From contig JADFLR010000004.1 in NCBI GenBank assembly GCA_022564295.1, positions 75,840 to 139,839 of the forward strand: a DNA stretch of 64,000 bases, given 5' to 3'. This document shows positions 53,008 through 61,880 of the stretch, in pieces (the stretch's first letter is position 1; each line of letters opens with the position of its first letter). The stretch comes from Bacteroidota bacterium (lineage in GTDB: Bacteria; Bacteroidota; Ignavibacteria; Ignavibacteriales; Ignavibacteriaceae). A model generated the notes under the pieces. The model worked only from the letters and a program-made list of their open reading frames with translations, did no database searches and was not told where the DNA came from. The translations under genes and the position numbers were made by a program.

Positions 53008-53783
53008 ACTCCCTATTTAAACTGCTATCTTTTATTTTAGCCGGATTACTTTTTGTTTATTCTTGCACAGAAGAAAACAGTACCAACCCTCCGGGTGAAG
53101 AAAATCTTCCAGTTTACTTTCCCAACAGCGAAGGTACATTTTATAAGTATGAAATTATTCAAACTGATACGAACGGAGTTGCCTCAATGGGAATCAGGGA
53201 TGTAGTTTATCTTGAAGATACTTTAATAAATAGCACAAGATATAAACTTCAGATTGATTCCATTCAAACTAATTTACAATTGTCGGTTTCTTCATCTTAT
53301 TTCCGAACAACTGAAACAGGCGTATTTTATTTCGTGGATACAACCGGATTCACAAACACCTTGCCCGATTCACTTCAATCATCAGTTGAATTACAGGATG
53401 AATTGAGAGCATATTTGTTCCCACTTTCTGAAGGAACGTTTTGGACTGTTTACAGGATAAGCATTGAAGTAAATGAGTTTCTTAGTTTTAATCTTGTTAA
53501 TATTACAGGGAAATATATATCTGATGAAACATTAATATTAGATATATCAGATGGAACACAAACTATTAATACTAAGAAAGTGGAAATCGTTTTTAAATTG
53601 CAAACCGGTGCGGCTGATTCTGTAATTACGTTTAATGCAAACACATGGCTCACTGAAGATATTGGAATTGTTAAAATGGAAGGCAGTGCAGTTGTATTAA
53701 GTTTGTTTAGTGGCGGCGGATTAAATTTATCAGACACATCTATAATCGTAACGCAAAATCTAATCGATTATGATGTTAAGTAA
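53004..53783 (+). CDS. hypothetical lipoprotein
   Basis: This 259-residue protein has a lipoprotein signal ending LLFVYSC (Cys at about residue 21). The rest is beta-rich, with the segment YFPNSEGTFYKYEIIQTDTNG near residues 38-58 and long stretches of alternating strands. Proteins with this opening are common in Bacteroidota and Ignavibacteria, but no domain is recognised. It overlaps rdgB by 4 bases and is convergent with the MenG/UbiE gene, whose stop lies two bases beyond its end. Confidence 0.65.
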   Translation: MNSLFKLLSFILAGLLFVYSCTEENSTNPPGEENLPVYFPNSEGTFYKYEIIQTDTNGVASMGIRDVVYLEDTLINSTRYKLQIDSIQTNLQLSVSSSYFRTTETGVFYFVDTTGFTNTLPDSLQSSVELQDELRAYLFPLSEGTFWTVYRISIEVNEFLSFNLVNITGKYISDETLILDISDGTQTINTKKVEIVFKLQTGAADSVITFNANTWLTEDIGIVKMEGSAVVLSLFSGGGLNLSDTSIIVTQNLIDYDVK

Positions 53784-53784
53784 T

Positions 53785-54468
53785 TTACTTTGTAGCAATA
53801 ATAATTTGTACTGTACCGAAAGTTAAAATATGTCGCTCAACGCTTTTAAATCCTGCTGCTTTCAGCAATCCCGGTAAATTTACTTTCTCATCAAACTCTT
53901 CAACTGAAGAAGGTAGATATTCATATGCTTCCTTATCGCCTGATATTATTCCTCCTACTTTTGGAAGTATCTTTTTAAAGTAAAACTTATACAAAGCTTT
54001 TAAAATTTTATTAGATGGCAATCTGAATTCTAAAATAGTTGCCTTACCACCGGGAGTTAAAACTCCGTGAAAGGATTTAAATCCTTCAATAATATCATAA
54101 AAGTTTCTCACACCGAAAGCGACTATGACATTTGTTACAGAATTTTTTTTAAACGGCATTGTTTCGGCAACCATTTGTACTGTTCTTCCGGTAATCCAAT
54201 CGGATTTTTTAAAAAAAAGCTGGAGCATATTTTTTGAAAAGTCAGCACCGAAGATATTTTCAACACCCATTTTTTTAGCTGCAATGGCAAAATCCCCTGT
54301 ACCACAGGCAACATCAAGTAACACACTATCGGCGGTCATTCCTGTTAGTTTCAGAGCCTTTTTTCGCCAATAGAAATCCAGACCGAAGCTTAATAAATGA
54401 TTAAGGAGATCATATCGATATGCGATTGAATCAAATATTCTTTTTACGGAAGCTTTTTTTTCACACAT
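53785..54468 (-). CDS. ubiE: demethylmenaquinone / ubiquinone C-methyltransferase
   Basis: This 227-residue SAM-dependent methyltransferase has the UbiE/MenG opening IFDSIAYRYDLLNHLLSFG (about 11-29). The SAM loop is LLDVACGTGDFA (about 50-61), and further family segments are VAFGVRNFYD and PGGKATILEF. It carries out the last methylation of menaquinone (the likely quinone here) at the cytoplasmic face of the membrane. The start at 54468 leaves a 254-base gap before the next gene that holds a GTCATTCC repeat. Confidence 0.93.
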   Translation of the reverse strand: MCEKKASVKRIFDSIAYRYDLLNHLLSFGLDFYWRKKALKLTGMTADSVLLDVACGTGDFAIAAKKMGVENIFGADFSKNMLQLFFKKSDWITGRTVQMVAETMPFKKNSVTNVIVAFGVRNFYDIIEGFKSFHGVLTPGGKATILEFRLPSNKILKALYKFYFKKILPKVGGIISGDKEAYEYLPSSVEEFDEKVNLPGLLKAAGFKSVERHILTFGTVQIIIATK

Positions 54469-54521
54469 TATTTACTTGACTAACATATTATAAGTTTGGT
54501 CTAAAGAGCAAATATTCTTGA

Positions 54522-54548
54522 TTGTCATTCCCACGAAAGTGGCAATCC
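54522..54548. repeat. GTCATTCC-type hairpin repeat, copy 3
   Basis: TTGTCATTCCCACGAAAGTG followed by GCAATCC. The stem CCAC/GTGG is closed by a GAAA tetraloop, with flanking ATT/AAT bases pairing. It is the best-formed copy and lies between two minus-strand genes, so here it is not between convergent genes. Confidence 0.6.
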
Positions 54549-54722
54549 ATTAAAATTTCAATCTTATTGATTCTTATTTTCACCAAGATTACTTTCTTAA
54601 AGTGGAATCTATTACTATTTCTTAAAAAAAAACAAACCTTAAAAATCAAACAACAAATAAATTTCAATAGTCAAATAGATTGGATTTTTTATTATTGATT
54701 TGAATTAAAAAGTTTTGGTGTA

Positions 54723-55673
54723 TTAACTTTTCCCATATTCAAATTCCGGTTTACCAATTTTTCTTCTCCACCAGTTAAAAATATACTTAGCCGACCAAAC
54801 CGCAAAGATCATAAATACTAGCCCGCCGAAAAGATCGATTACATAGTGGTACCATAAATAAACAGTGGAAAAAATAAGCAAAGAACCGACCGGAACGAAA
54901 AAATATTTTGATCTACTCTTCAATTTAACAGAAAGAAAAATAACAATTAATGTTATCATTGTGTGCCCGCTCGGAAAGACATCTCTCTGCACAACTTCTG
55001 CGGGGTTTGGTGTGCCGGAAGGAATTGATTCACCCGAATTAACTAACTCCCTTAAAAAATTTGTTAACCATAATCCGGGAAGTTGTTCATTAATAGTTGA
55101 GAAATCATGCAATGTGAACCGCGGACCGATACCCGGCAAAGTAAAGTAACCCAAATATGATAAACAAAATCCGTAAAAAATTGTAAACAGTGCAAAATCC
55201 ATTGCAACAAATCTTTTTTTTCTTAACAAGGATAACCCGAGAATAAGTGGCAGCAGGTAGAACATTCCGTAAATAATTTGTAAAATTTCAGTAAGCACTG
55301 GATTAGCAAGCTGATGAAGCCAATGTGTCGGGTCGGTGCCGAACATCCATCTATCAATTGCAATAAACAGGTTATCGAAATCATAAGTTCTTATCGGCTT
55401 TACCATAAAATAAATTTCTTTAAATGTAAGAAGTACCAGCGGAGCTATATACCAGTAATGCAGTGCTCTCCACAATTTATTATCATTCTTTGTTTCGAGA
55501 TAGGCTAATGAAAAGGCAAGGAGTATTATTCCAATGTTAACAAGAATCCAAATCCACCAGGTAGCAATCTCATTATAAAAAATAATATGCAGAAGAGTAA
55601 GGATGAGATAGAAAACTACAACAACCAAATCAAATGCTTTAAGATGTCTGATGTATTCTTTAGCTTTAATCAT
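54723..55673 (-). CDS. PAP2 superfamily membrane phosphatase (PAP2_3 type)
   Basis: This 316-residue protein has about six or seven hydrophobic segments. The phosphatase signature PSGHTMITLIVIFLS is at about residues 232-246, and the last motif YHYVIDLFGGLVF is at about 271-283, with the catalytic His. LHDFSTINE and GPRF-like motifs fit the Aur1/Ipt-type (inositol-phosphotransferase-like) subgroup rather than plain PgpB. It may dephosphorylate or transfer phospholipid head groups in the membrane. The start at 55673 is 36 bases from the rsmA stop, so the two are likely co-transcribed. Confidence 0.8.
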   Translation of the reverse strand: MIKAKEYIRHLKAFDLVVVVFYLILTLLHIIFYNEIATWWIWILVNIGIILLAFSLAYLETKNDNKLWRALHYWYIAPLVLLTFKEIYFMVKPIRTYDFDNLFIAIDRWMFGTDPTHWLHQLANPVLTEILQIIYGMFYLLPLILGLSLLRKKRFVAMDFALFTIFYGFCLSYLGYFTLPGIGPRFTLHDFSTINEQLPGLWLTNFLRELVNSGESIPSGTPNPAEVVQRDVFPSGHTMITLIVIFLSVKLKSRSKYFFVPVGSLLIFSTVYLWYHYVIDLFGGLVFMIFAVWSAKYIFNWWRRKIGKPEFEYGKS

Positions 55674-55709
55674 TCAGAAAATTTTTGATAATATAAAAAG
55701 CGGAAATCA

Positions 55710-56495
55710 TTAACCAGTTTGATTGAGTGCAAATTCTGTCAGTACTAAAAAATCTTTTACGTCTAATTGTTCCGCTCTCAAAGAAAGGTCGATATAGCTA
55801 TCGGAAAAATTTAATTCTCTAAATATACTATTACTAAGGGAATTTTTTAAGATTTTTCTTCTATTTCCGAAACAAGCTTTTACAATACCAATAAACATTT
55901 CCCTTTTTTCTTTGGAGATACTTAATCCCTTCAAGTGTAGATGAACAACTGCAGATGTTACTTTTGGTTTGGGATAAAATGCGTTTGGTGAAACTTTAAA
56001 ACAAACTTGGGTATCTGAAAAGTAATTTAATAGTACTGTAAGAATTCCGTAATCTTTATTTCCCTTTTTGGCTGTCATTCTTTTTGCGACTTCATTTTGT
56101 ACCATAAGAACTGCATCTTCAATCAACTCAGCATTGCGTATTATTTTAAAAATAATTGAAGACGTAAGATTATAAGGTATGTTGCCGATGATTCTCAACT
56201 TCTTTTTATTCGAATCATATATTGTGCTGATATCAACTTTAAGAAAATCTTTTTGAATTAATTGAAATTTCGGAAATTTTGATTGTAGATCTTCAATGAC
56301 TCTTGTGTCTATTTCAACAGCGATAAAATTTTCTGTTTTACCATATATTAGTTCTGTAAGCGCACCTCTTCCCGGACCAATCTCCACTATTGTATCATCC
56401 GGCTGAGGATTGATTTCACCAACAATTTTTTTAATTATGTTTTTATCGTGAAGATAATTCTGCCCGAACCGTTTTAATGGTTTAACTTTTTGCAT
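55710..56495 (-). CDS. rsmA: 16S rRNA dimethyladenosine transferase (RsmA/KsgA)
   Basis: This 261-residue enzyme dimethylates two adjacent adenosines near the 3' end of 16S rRNA. Family motifs: PLKRFGQNYLHDKNI (about 6-20), VEIGPGRGALTELI (about 37-50), and the catalytic segment GNIPYNLTSSIIF (about 112-124). FYPKPKVTSAVVHL near residue 173 is conserved. The length is normal for bacteria. It is followed on the same strand by the PAP2 gene and separated from the O-methyltransferase gene by a divergent 129-base gap. That gap contains a hairpin (CGAAGC/GCTTCG, about 56552-56563). Confidence 0.96.
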   Translation of the reverse strand: MQKVKPLKRFGQNYLHDKNIIKKIVGEINPQPDDTIVEIGPGRGALTELIYGKTENFIAVEIDTRVIEDLQSKFPKFQLIQKDFLKVDISTIYDSNKKKLRIIGNIPYNLTSSIIFKIIRNAELIEDAVLMVQNEVAKRMTAKKGNKDYGILTVLLNYFSDTQVCFKVSPNAFYPKPKVTSAVVHLHLKGLSISKEKREMFIGIVKACFGNRRKILKNSLSNSIFRELNFSDSYIDLSLRAEQLDVKDFLVLTEFALNQTG

Positions 56496-56624
56496 AAAAT
56501 AAAGTTATCAACTACCAAAGTGATTTCCAATTGTTTGATCAAAAGAATTCCTCGAAGCTAGCTTCGGGGTTGTTCATCTAATTATCCTTATATTTAATTA
56601 AATAAAAACAAAATTATAAAAGAA

Positions 56625-57266
56625 ATGAGCAAAATATTTTACCCGGCACAGGAAAAATATATTTCATCCTTCCGTAAAGAACAGGATGATCTGATAAATG
56701 AGATGGAAGCATTTGCAAAAGATCATAATGTTCCCATCCTTTCGTGGCAATCGGCTGAGTTTATTGAACAATTAGTATTAATGACTAATCCCAGGAGAGT
56801 GCTAGAAATAGGAACGGCAATCGCATATACTACAATCCGCGTTGCAAGAAATCTTAAAAAGAAATCCGTTGTTCATACAATAGAACTAAGTGAAGAAAAT
56901 ATTGAAATGGCAAAGGAATACATTGGGCAATCCGGTGTTGGAGATATAATAAAGCTGATTGAAGGCAATGCACTTAGTGTTATGCCGCGATTGAAAAAAA
57001 AATACGATTTAATCTTCCTTGATGCCGATAAAGAAGATTACAAAAGATTGTTCGATTATTCAATGGTACTTTTGAAAAGAGGAGGCGTGATTGTCATCGA
57101 TAACCTTTTATGGCAGGGTTATGCAGCAGCAAGCAAAGTTCCTTCTAAGTACAAGGAATCAACAAAACATATACGCGAGTTTAATAAAATATTTATTGAA
57201 CAGCCGAATTTACGTACAACCATCCTTCCGATTGGAGATGGAATTGGATTAGGAGTGAAGGCATAG
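56625..57266 (+). CDS. class I SAM O-methyltransferase (family 3)
   Basis: This 213-residue enzyme has the AdoMet-binding loop RVLEIGTAIAYTTIR (about 58-72). The acidic motif VHTIELSEENIEMA is at about 84-97, YDLIFLDADKEDYK is at about 125-138 and VIVIDNLLWQGYA is at about 150-162. The LDADK and DN motifs bind the divalent metal that activates the acceptor hydroxyl, as in caffeoyl-CoA/catechol-type enzymes. Bacterial members include the tRNA wobble-uridine methyltransferase TrmR, which is one option; small-molecule acceptors are another. A CTG-start hypothetical gene follows after three bases. Confidence 0.88.
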   Translation: MSKIFYPAQEKYISSFRKEQDDLINEMEAFAKDHNVPILSWQSAEFIEQLVLMTNPRRVLEIGTAIAYTTIRVARNLKKKSVVHTIELSEENIEMAKEYIGQSGVGDIIKLIEGNALSVMPRLKKKYDLIFLDADKEDYKRLFDYSMVLLKRGGVIVIDNLLWQGYAAASKVPSKYKESTKHIREFNKIFIEQPNLRTTILPIGDGIGLGVKA

Positions 57267-57269
57267 CAA

Positions 57270-57701
57270 CTGAAAATTCCAATAAATAAAAATATATTAT
57301 ATGATGTTGAGGTTTTTTCAGATTCTATACTAAAAAGAAAAGCCGATATTCAAATAATTATTAATGAATCATTACAGAATAATTTTATAGCAAATTTTGA
57401 AGAATTAACTTTTACTGGAAAGTATGTTCAAGGGCTTAAAAGGGTACTGCAAAAAGGTGCAGATTTTCAGGAGATTGATAGTCTTGATCACGTTAAAAAA
57501 GATTTAACCGAAACAATGAAAAAAGTTATTGGGAATATTAGGGCGTTATTAATTCATTCCCCCGAAACAAATAAAAAATATTTTGAAGATACTTATCTAT
57601 CGCTTACCCCAAATTGTTTTCAGAATCTCAATGATTTATTAGAAGACCTTGAGTTGGTTAAAAAGTATTTAAATTATATAAAACGTTCTAACAAGAATTA
57701 A
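57270..57701 (+). CDS. hypothetical protein with probable CTG start
   Basis: From CTG 57270 there is an unbroken 143-codon frame. It reads as a coherent, mainly helical protein, for example KADIQIIINESLQNNF, GKYVQGLKRVLQKG, LDHVKKDLTETM and ending YIKRSNKN. The first conventional start in frame is ATG 57516, which would remove the first 82 residues. The frame is continuous with that of the O-methyltransferase, separated only by its TAG stop (57264-57266) and one codon. GGAG at about 57252 could serve as ribosome binding site. Translation by CTG or readthrough is inferred; the coding character is visible. Function unknown. Confidence 0.65.
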   Translation: MKIPINKNILYDVEVFSDSILKRKADIQIIINESLQNNFIANFEELTFTGKYVQGLKRVLQKGADFQEIDSLDHVKKDLTETMKKVIGNIRALLIHSPETNKKYFEDTYLSLTPNCFQNLNDLLEDLELVKKYLNYIKRSNKN

Positions 57702-57769
57702 CAACCCCAAATCAATCCTTATCAAAACGTAATTGATAAAATTTTAAATATCACAAACAAAATTTCTTT

Positions 57770-58219
57770 TTATTCAGTTTTCTTAAGCCACTTTTCAAGC
57801 GCTTCTAACAAATGCGTCATAGCCATTATAAGCTGTTCGTGCTGTGAAGGATTGATATCCTGCAATATTTCCTTATGAATATCCACATAATCTTTATTAA
57901 GTTGTTGAACAAGTGATTTACCCTTTTTAGAAAGATTTACCCTCATGTTTCGTCTGTCGTTAGGGTCAATTTCTCTACGGATATACCTTTTCTTTACAAG
58001 ACCGTCATTTATCCTTGTTAAACGGCTCGGGCTTAGATTCATTCTCTCAGCAATTGTTTTGTTGTTTAAGCTTTCGTCAGTACCAAATAAACGTAAACAT
58101 CTGAACTCAGCTTGTGTTAACCTATGAAGTTTTGCTAAATGTACTTCCTTTTCCTGGCAATTTGCTAATAAACTGAATGTTAAATTTGCTAGACGTGATG
58201 CTGTTGAATTTTTATACAT
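57770..58219 (-). CDS. MarR family transcriptional regulator
   Basis: This 149-residue protein has the winged helix-turn-helix of the MarR family: LTQAEFRCLRLFGTDE, then NNKTIAERMNLSPSRLTRINDGL (recognition helix about 68-80). The wing is RYIRREIDPNDRRNMRVNLSKKGKSLV (about 87-113). Dimerisation helices are at the two ends. DPNDRR and LSKKG are diagnostic. It should repress or sense a small ligand; target genes are not evident, as its neighbours are unrelated. A possible operator lies upstream (58250-58269). Confidence 0.92.
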   Translation of the reverse strand: MYKNSTASRLANLTFSLLANCQEKEVHLAKLHRLTQAEFRCLRLFGTDESLNNKTIAERMNLSPSRLTRINDGLVKKRYIRREIDPNDRRNMRVNLSKKGKSLVQQLNKDYVDIHKEILQDINPSQHEQLIMAMTHLLEALEKWLKKTE

Positions 58220-58249
58220 AATTTTCGCCGAAAGTATTGATTAAATGAA

Positions 58250-58269
58250 ATATTGTGTATATCAAATAT
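58250..58269. promoter_or_regulatory. possible MarR operator
   Basis: ATATTG (58250-58255) and CAAATAT (58263-58269) form an imperfect inverted repeat with a 7-base spacer. It lies 31-50 bases upstream of the MarR start, within the expected promoter. The spacing suits an autoregulatory operator. It is AT-rich, so chance is a real possibility. Confidence 0.3.
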
Positions 58270-58341
58270 CGATAAATTTTAAAATTAATTCAAGTGATGG
58301 TAAAAAAATATTTGTGCAAATGTTCCTAATTAAATAATATA

Positions 58342-58968
58342 CTATCTATAATAATTTACTTCGGTATCAACTATTTTTATTTCACCCTTTGAGATATCTG
58401 TGAGTTGAAAAGTTATTTTACCCAACTCTGAAGGCATTATGTAACATTCAAAGATTACTTTCTCTTTATATACTGAGTTCTCAATTGTTGCGTTATGGTT
58501 GGATAAAATTCTGTGGATATGACTGATATATTTAAAATCAGCCCGGATAATTACCTTCTGAAAAAGTACTTTTTCTACCTTTTTTGCTTCTTCCAAAACA
58601 TTATATACTGAAGTATAATATGCTTTGCCCAGCGGACCAACCCCTAATTTTGTCCCTCCATAATATCTAATAAGCACAACTATTACGTTTATCAAATTAA
58701 AATGCTTAATTGCATTTAAAATTCTTATTCCGGCGGTACCGTTGGGTTCTCCGTCATCAGAATATTTGAATTGTTCGGTGATTAGTTTAAATGCAAAACA
58801 GTGATGAGTAGCATCGTAATATTTTTTCTTTATCGGTGCCAAAATATTAGCAGCTTCATTTTCCGTTTCGCAATGGTAAACCTGCCCAATAAAAACCGAG
58901 CTTTTTTCTTTGTGAGTAACTTCGGCAAAATTATCCACAGTTAATATTTTTTCAGGGTGATTTATCAT
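58342..58968 (-). CDS. YigZ/IMPACT family protein (UPF0029)
   Basis: This 208-residue protein has an N-terminal UPF0029 domain (residues about 15-120). KSSVFIGQVYHCETENEA, the conserved YDATHHCFAFK and SDDGEPNGTAGIRIL are visible, as is VVLIRYYGGTKLGVGPLGKAY. A C-terminal RWD/DUF1949-like domain follows (about 135-205). The family is ubiquitous in bacteria and related to the eukaryotic IMPACT regulator of the GCN2 kinase; the bacterial function is not settled. It stands alone, divergent from uvrA. Confidence 0.93.
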   Translation of the reverse strand: MINHPEKILTVDNFAEVTHKEKSSVFIGQVYHCETENEAANILAPIKKKYYDATHHCFAFKLITEQFKYSDDGEPNGTAGIRILNAIKHFNLINVIVVLIRYYGGTKLGVGPLGKAYYTSVYNVLEEAKKVEKVLFQKVIIRADFKYISHIHRILSNHNATIENSVYKEKVIFECYIMPSELGKITFQLTDISKGEIKIVDTEVNYYR

Positions 58969-59057
58969 AGAAAAGTGAGAAGGTGTAAAGCTATTTTAAT
59001 TGATTATTAAAACTACTATAAGTAATATAGTTATTTAAATTATTAATTTGGCTAACA

Positions 59058-61880
59058 TTGGAAAAAGAATCGATAATTATAAAGGGTGCAAGAGAGCACA
59101 ATTTAAAAAATATTGATATCGAGATACCGAGAGATTCATTTACTGTAATAACAGGTCTTTCAGGTTCTGGTAAATCTTCGCTTGCCTTCGATACAATTTA
59201 TGCAGAAGGACAGAGAAGGTACATCGAATCGCTTTCGGCGTATGCGCGCCAGTTTTTAGATATGCTTGAAAAACCTGATGTGGATTTTATAGAAGGATTA
59301 AGTCCCGCTATTTCGATTGAGCAGAAATCCACTTCCGGCAATCCTCGTTCCACTGTCGGTACTGTTACGGAAGTCTATGATTATCTTCGTCTTCTTTACG
59401 CAAGATTGGGAATCCCATACTGCTACAATTGCGGAAAACCTGTTGAGAAACAGACCACGACACAAATCATCGATTCAATCCTGACAAAATATAAAGGTAA
59501 AAGGTTAGCAATATTAGCTCCTGTTGTGCGTGGAAGGAAAGGACACTACAGGGAATTGTTTGAAGAAATTCTTTCGGATGGATTTTTAAAAGTAAGGGTT
59601 GATGGTGAGGTTCATGAGATTGCAAAAGGATTTCAGGTTGACAGGTATAAAATTCACAACATTGAAATTGTTGTGGATAGGCTAATCGTTAAAGAAACTT
59701 CGAGAAACAGAATAAGTGAATCGGTTGAAGTTGCACTTAATTATGGCAACGGAATTGTTGTTGTAAATGATGGTAAAGAAGATAAAATATTCAGCCGCCA
59801 TCTTGCCTGCATTGATTGCGGAATAAGCTTTCGGGAATTGGCACCAAACTCTTTTTCGTTCAACTCGCCTTACGGTTCCTGTAAAGATTGTGAAGGACTC
59901 GGAGTAAAAAAAGAACTTGATATTAATCTCATCATTCCTGATTGGAACAAAACGATTAAAGATGAAGGTCTTACACCTTTAGGAAAACCCCGTTCAATCT
60001 GGTTCTTCACTCAATTGGATGAAGTTGCAAAGAAGTACGGTTTCGATTATGATACACCACTCAACAAGTTATCACCCGAGCAGATTGAAGTAATAATAAA
60101 TGGAACTAAAGAAAAGATAGCTTTTTATTATTCATATGGAAGTGGTAGAGCCGTTAAGTACATGCATCGTTTTTCTGGTGTGATAAGACATTTGAAAAAT
60201 TATTATAACTCCACAACTTCATCAAGAGTTAGTGAATGGGTTGAAGCATATATGAACACGATCGTTTGTCCTGCTTGCAACGGTGGAAGATTAAAAAAAG
60301 AATCACTTGCAGTAACATTCCAGGAGAGAAATATTAGCGACATAACCAAACTCTCAATTAAAAGAGCAATGGAATTTTTTGATAATATAAAAGTAACCGG
60401 TAATGTACATATCATTGCAAAACCAATAATTAAAGAGATTAAAGAAAGGCTTCACTTTTTGTTAAATGTTGGATTAGATTATTTAACACTCGATCGTTCA
60501 GCGAGAACTCTCTCGGGTGGAGAATCTCAACGAATTAGGCTTGCAACACAAATTGGAACACAGCTTTCCGGAGTTTTATACGTGTTAGATGAACCGTCAA
60601 TCGGTCTTCATCAAAGCGATAATGTTAAACTTATAAAATCGTTAAAAAAGTTACGCGACTTAGGAAATACTGTTATTGTTGTTGAGCACGACAGAGAAAC
60701 TATAGAAAGCTCTGATTATATGATCGATCTCGGACCAGGAGCGGGAGAACATGGAGGAGAAGTTTGTGCAGAAGGTGAAACACAAAAACTTATTGATTCC
60801 AGCAATGGATTTAATTCATTAACGCTTGCCTATCTCCGCACAAAAGAAAAAATAAAAACTCCTGAAATAAGGCGAAAAGGCAACGGCAAATTTTTAATTC
60901 TAAAAGGGGCAAGAGGAAATAATTTAAATAATCTAAATTTGAAAATACCTCTCGGTACTTTAACACTTCTAACGGGTGTAAGCGGTTCTGGTAAGTCATC
61001 AATACTTAATGAGACTCTGGTAAAAATATTGATGAGAAAAATTTATAAATCCAAAATGGTTCCTTTGCCTTATGATTCGATAGAAGGATTGGAAAACATT
61101 GATAAAATAATTGAGATCGATCAAGCACCAATTGGAAGAACGCCACGATCGAACCCGGCGACTTATACAGGTTTATTTACTTTTATTAGAGATCTTTTTG
61201 CACAGCATCCCGAATCAAAGATACGAGGTTATAAGCCCGGTCGTTTCAGCTTTAATGTTAGCGGAGGAAGATGTGAAGGATGCAGCGGAGACGGGTTGAA
61301 AAAAATAGAAATGAATTTTCTTCCCGATGTTTATGTCCTTTGTGATATTTGCAAAGGAAAGAGATACAACAGGGAAACACTTGATGTGCTTTATAAAACC
61401 AAATCAATTGCGGATGTATTAGAGATGCGTATTGATAGAGCATTGGAATTCTTTTCAGAGTTGCCAAGGTTAAAAAGAAAACTACAGGCAATTCACGATG
61501 TGGGATTGGGTTACATAAAACTTGGGCAGCAAGCCACAACTCTTTCGGGAGGAGAGGCACAGCGCGTTAAATTAGCAACAGAACTTAGTAAAATAAGTAC
61601 GGGTAAAACTCTTTATGTTTTGGATGAACCCACAACCGGGCTTCATTTTGATGATGTAAGAGTTTTACTCGGTGTGCTTAACAAACTTGTGGATAAAGGC
61701 AACACCGTAATTGTGGTTGAACATAATATAGATGTAGTTAAAATGGCTGATTGGGTTATTGATCTCGGACCAGGTGGAGGAGAGTTCGGTGGTGAGATTG
61801 TTGCCGAAGGAACACCTGAAACAATAGCTAAAAATAAGAACAGTTTAACGGGTAAATTTCTTAAGGAAGAATTAATTTAA
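59058..61880 (+). CDS. uvrA: excinuclease ABC subunit A
   Basis: This 940-residue damage-recognition ATPase belongs to nucleotide excision repair. Two ABC cassettes: Walker A GLSGSGKSSLAFDT (about 31-44) and GVSGSGKSSILNET (about 640-653). ABC signatures are LSGGESQRIRLA and LSGGEAQRVKLA, and Walker B is VLDEPSIGLH and VLDEPTTGLH. Zinc-binding cysteines are seen at CYNCGKP, CIDCG with CKDCEGLG, and CEGCSGDG with CDICKGKR. It starts at TTG 59058, 89 bases from the divergent YigZ gene. The length is normal. The UvrD-type helicase that acts in the same pathway is encoded 23 kb upstream. Confidence 0.98.
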   Translation: MEKESIIIKGAREHNLKNIDIEIPRDSFTVITGLSGSGKSSLAFDTIYAEGQRRYIESLSAYARQFLDMLEKPDVDFIEGLSPAISIEQKSTSGNPRSTVGTVTEVYDYLRLLYARLGIPYCYNCGKPVEKQTTTQIIDSILTKYKGKRLAILAPVVRGRKGHYRELFEEILSDGFLKVRVDGEVHEIAKGFQVDRYKIHNIEIVVDRLIVKETSRNRISESVEVALNYGNGIVVVNDGKEDKIFSRHLACIDCGISFRELAPNSFSFNSPYGSCKDCEGLGVKKELDINLIIPDWNKTIKDEGLTPLGKPRSIWFFTQLDEVAKKYGFDYDTPLNKLSPEQIEVIINGTKEKIAFYYSYGSGRAVKYMHRFSGVIRHLKNYYNSTTSSRVSEWVEAYMNTIVCPACNGGRLKKESLAVTFQERNISDITKLSIKRAMEFFDNIKVTGNVHIIAKPIIKEIKERLHFLLNVGLDYLTLDRSARTLSGGESQRIRLATQIGTQLSGVLYVLDEPSIGLHQSDNVKLIKSLKKLRDLGNTVIVVEHDRETIESSDYMIDLGPGAGEHGGEVCAEGETQKLIDSSNGFNSLTLAYLRTKEKIKTPEIRRKGNGKFLILKGARGNNLNNLNLKIPLGTLTLLTGVSGSGKSSILNETLVKILMRKIYKSKMVPLPYDSIEGLENIDKIIEIDQAPIGRTPRSNPATYTGLFTFIRDLFAQHPESKIRGYKPGRFSFNVSGGRCEGCSGDGLKKIEMNFLPDVYVLCDICKGKRYNRETLDVLYKTKSIADVLEMRIDRALEFFSELPRLKRKLQAIHDVGLGYIKLGQQATTLSGGEAQRVKLATELSKISTGKTLYVLDEPTTGLHFDDVRVLLGVLNKLVDKGNTVIVVEHNIDVVKMADWVIDLGPGGGEFGGEIVAEGTPETIAKNKNSLTGKFLKEELI

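Noticed and set aside
54865-55149. 94-codon plus-strand frame opposite the PAP2 gene
   Set aside because: It is antisense to a well-supported membrane protein gene and has no recognisable features.
61258-61560. 100-codon minus-strand frame inside uvrA
   Set aside because: It is a shadow of the UvrA C-terminal ABC cassette; the sense strand carries all family motifs.
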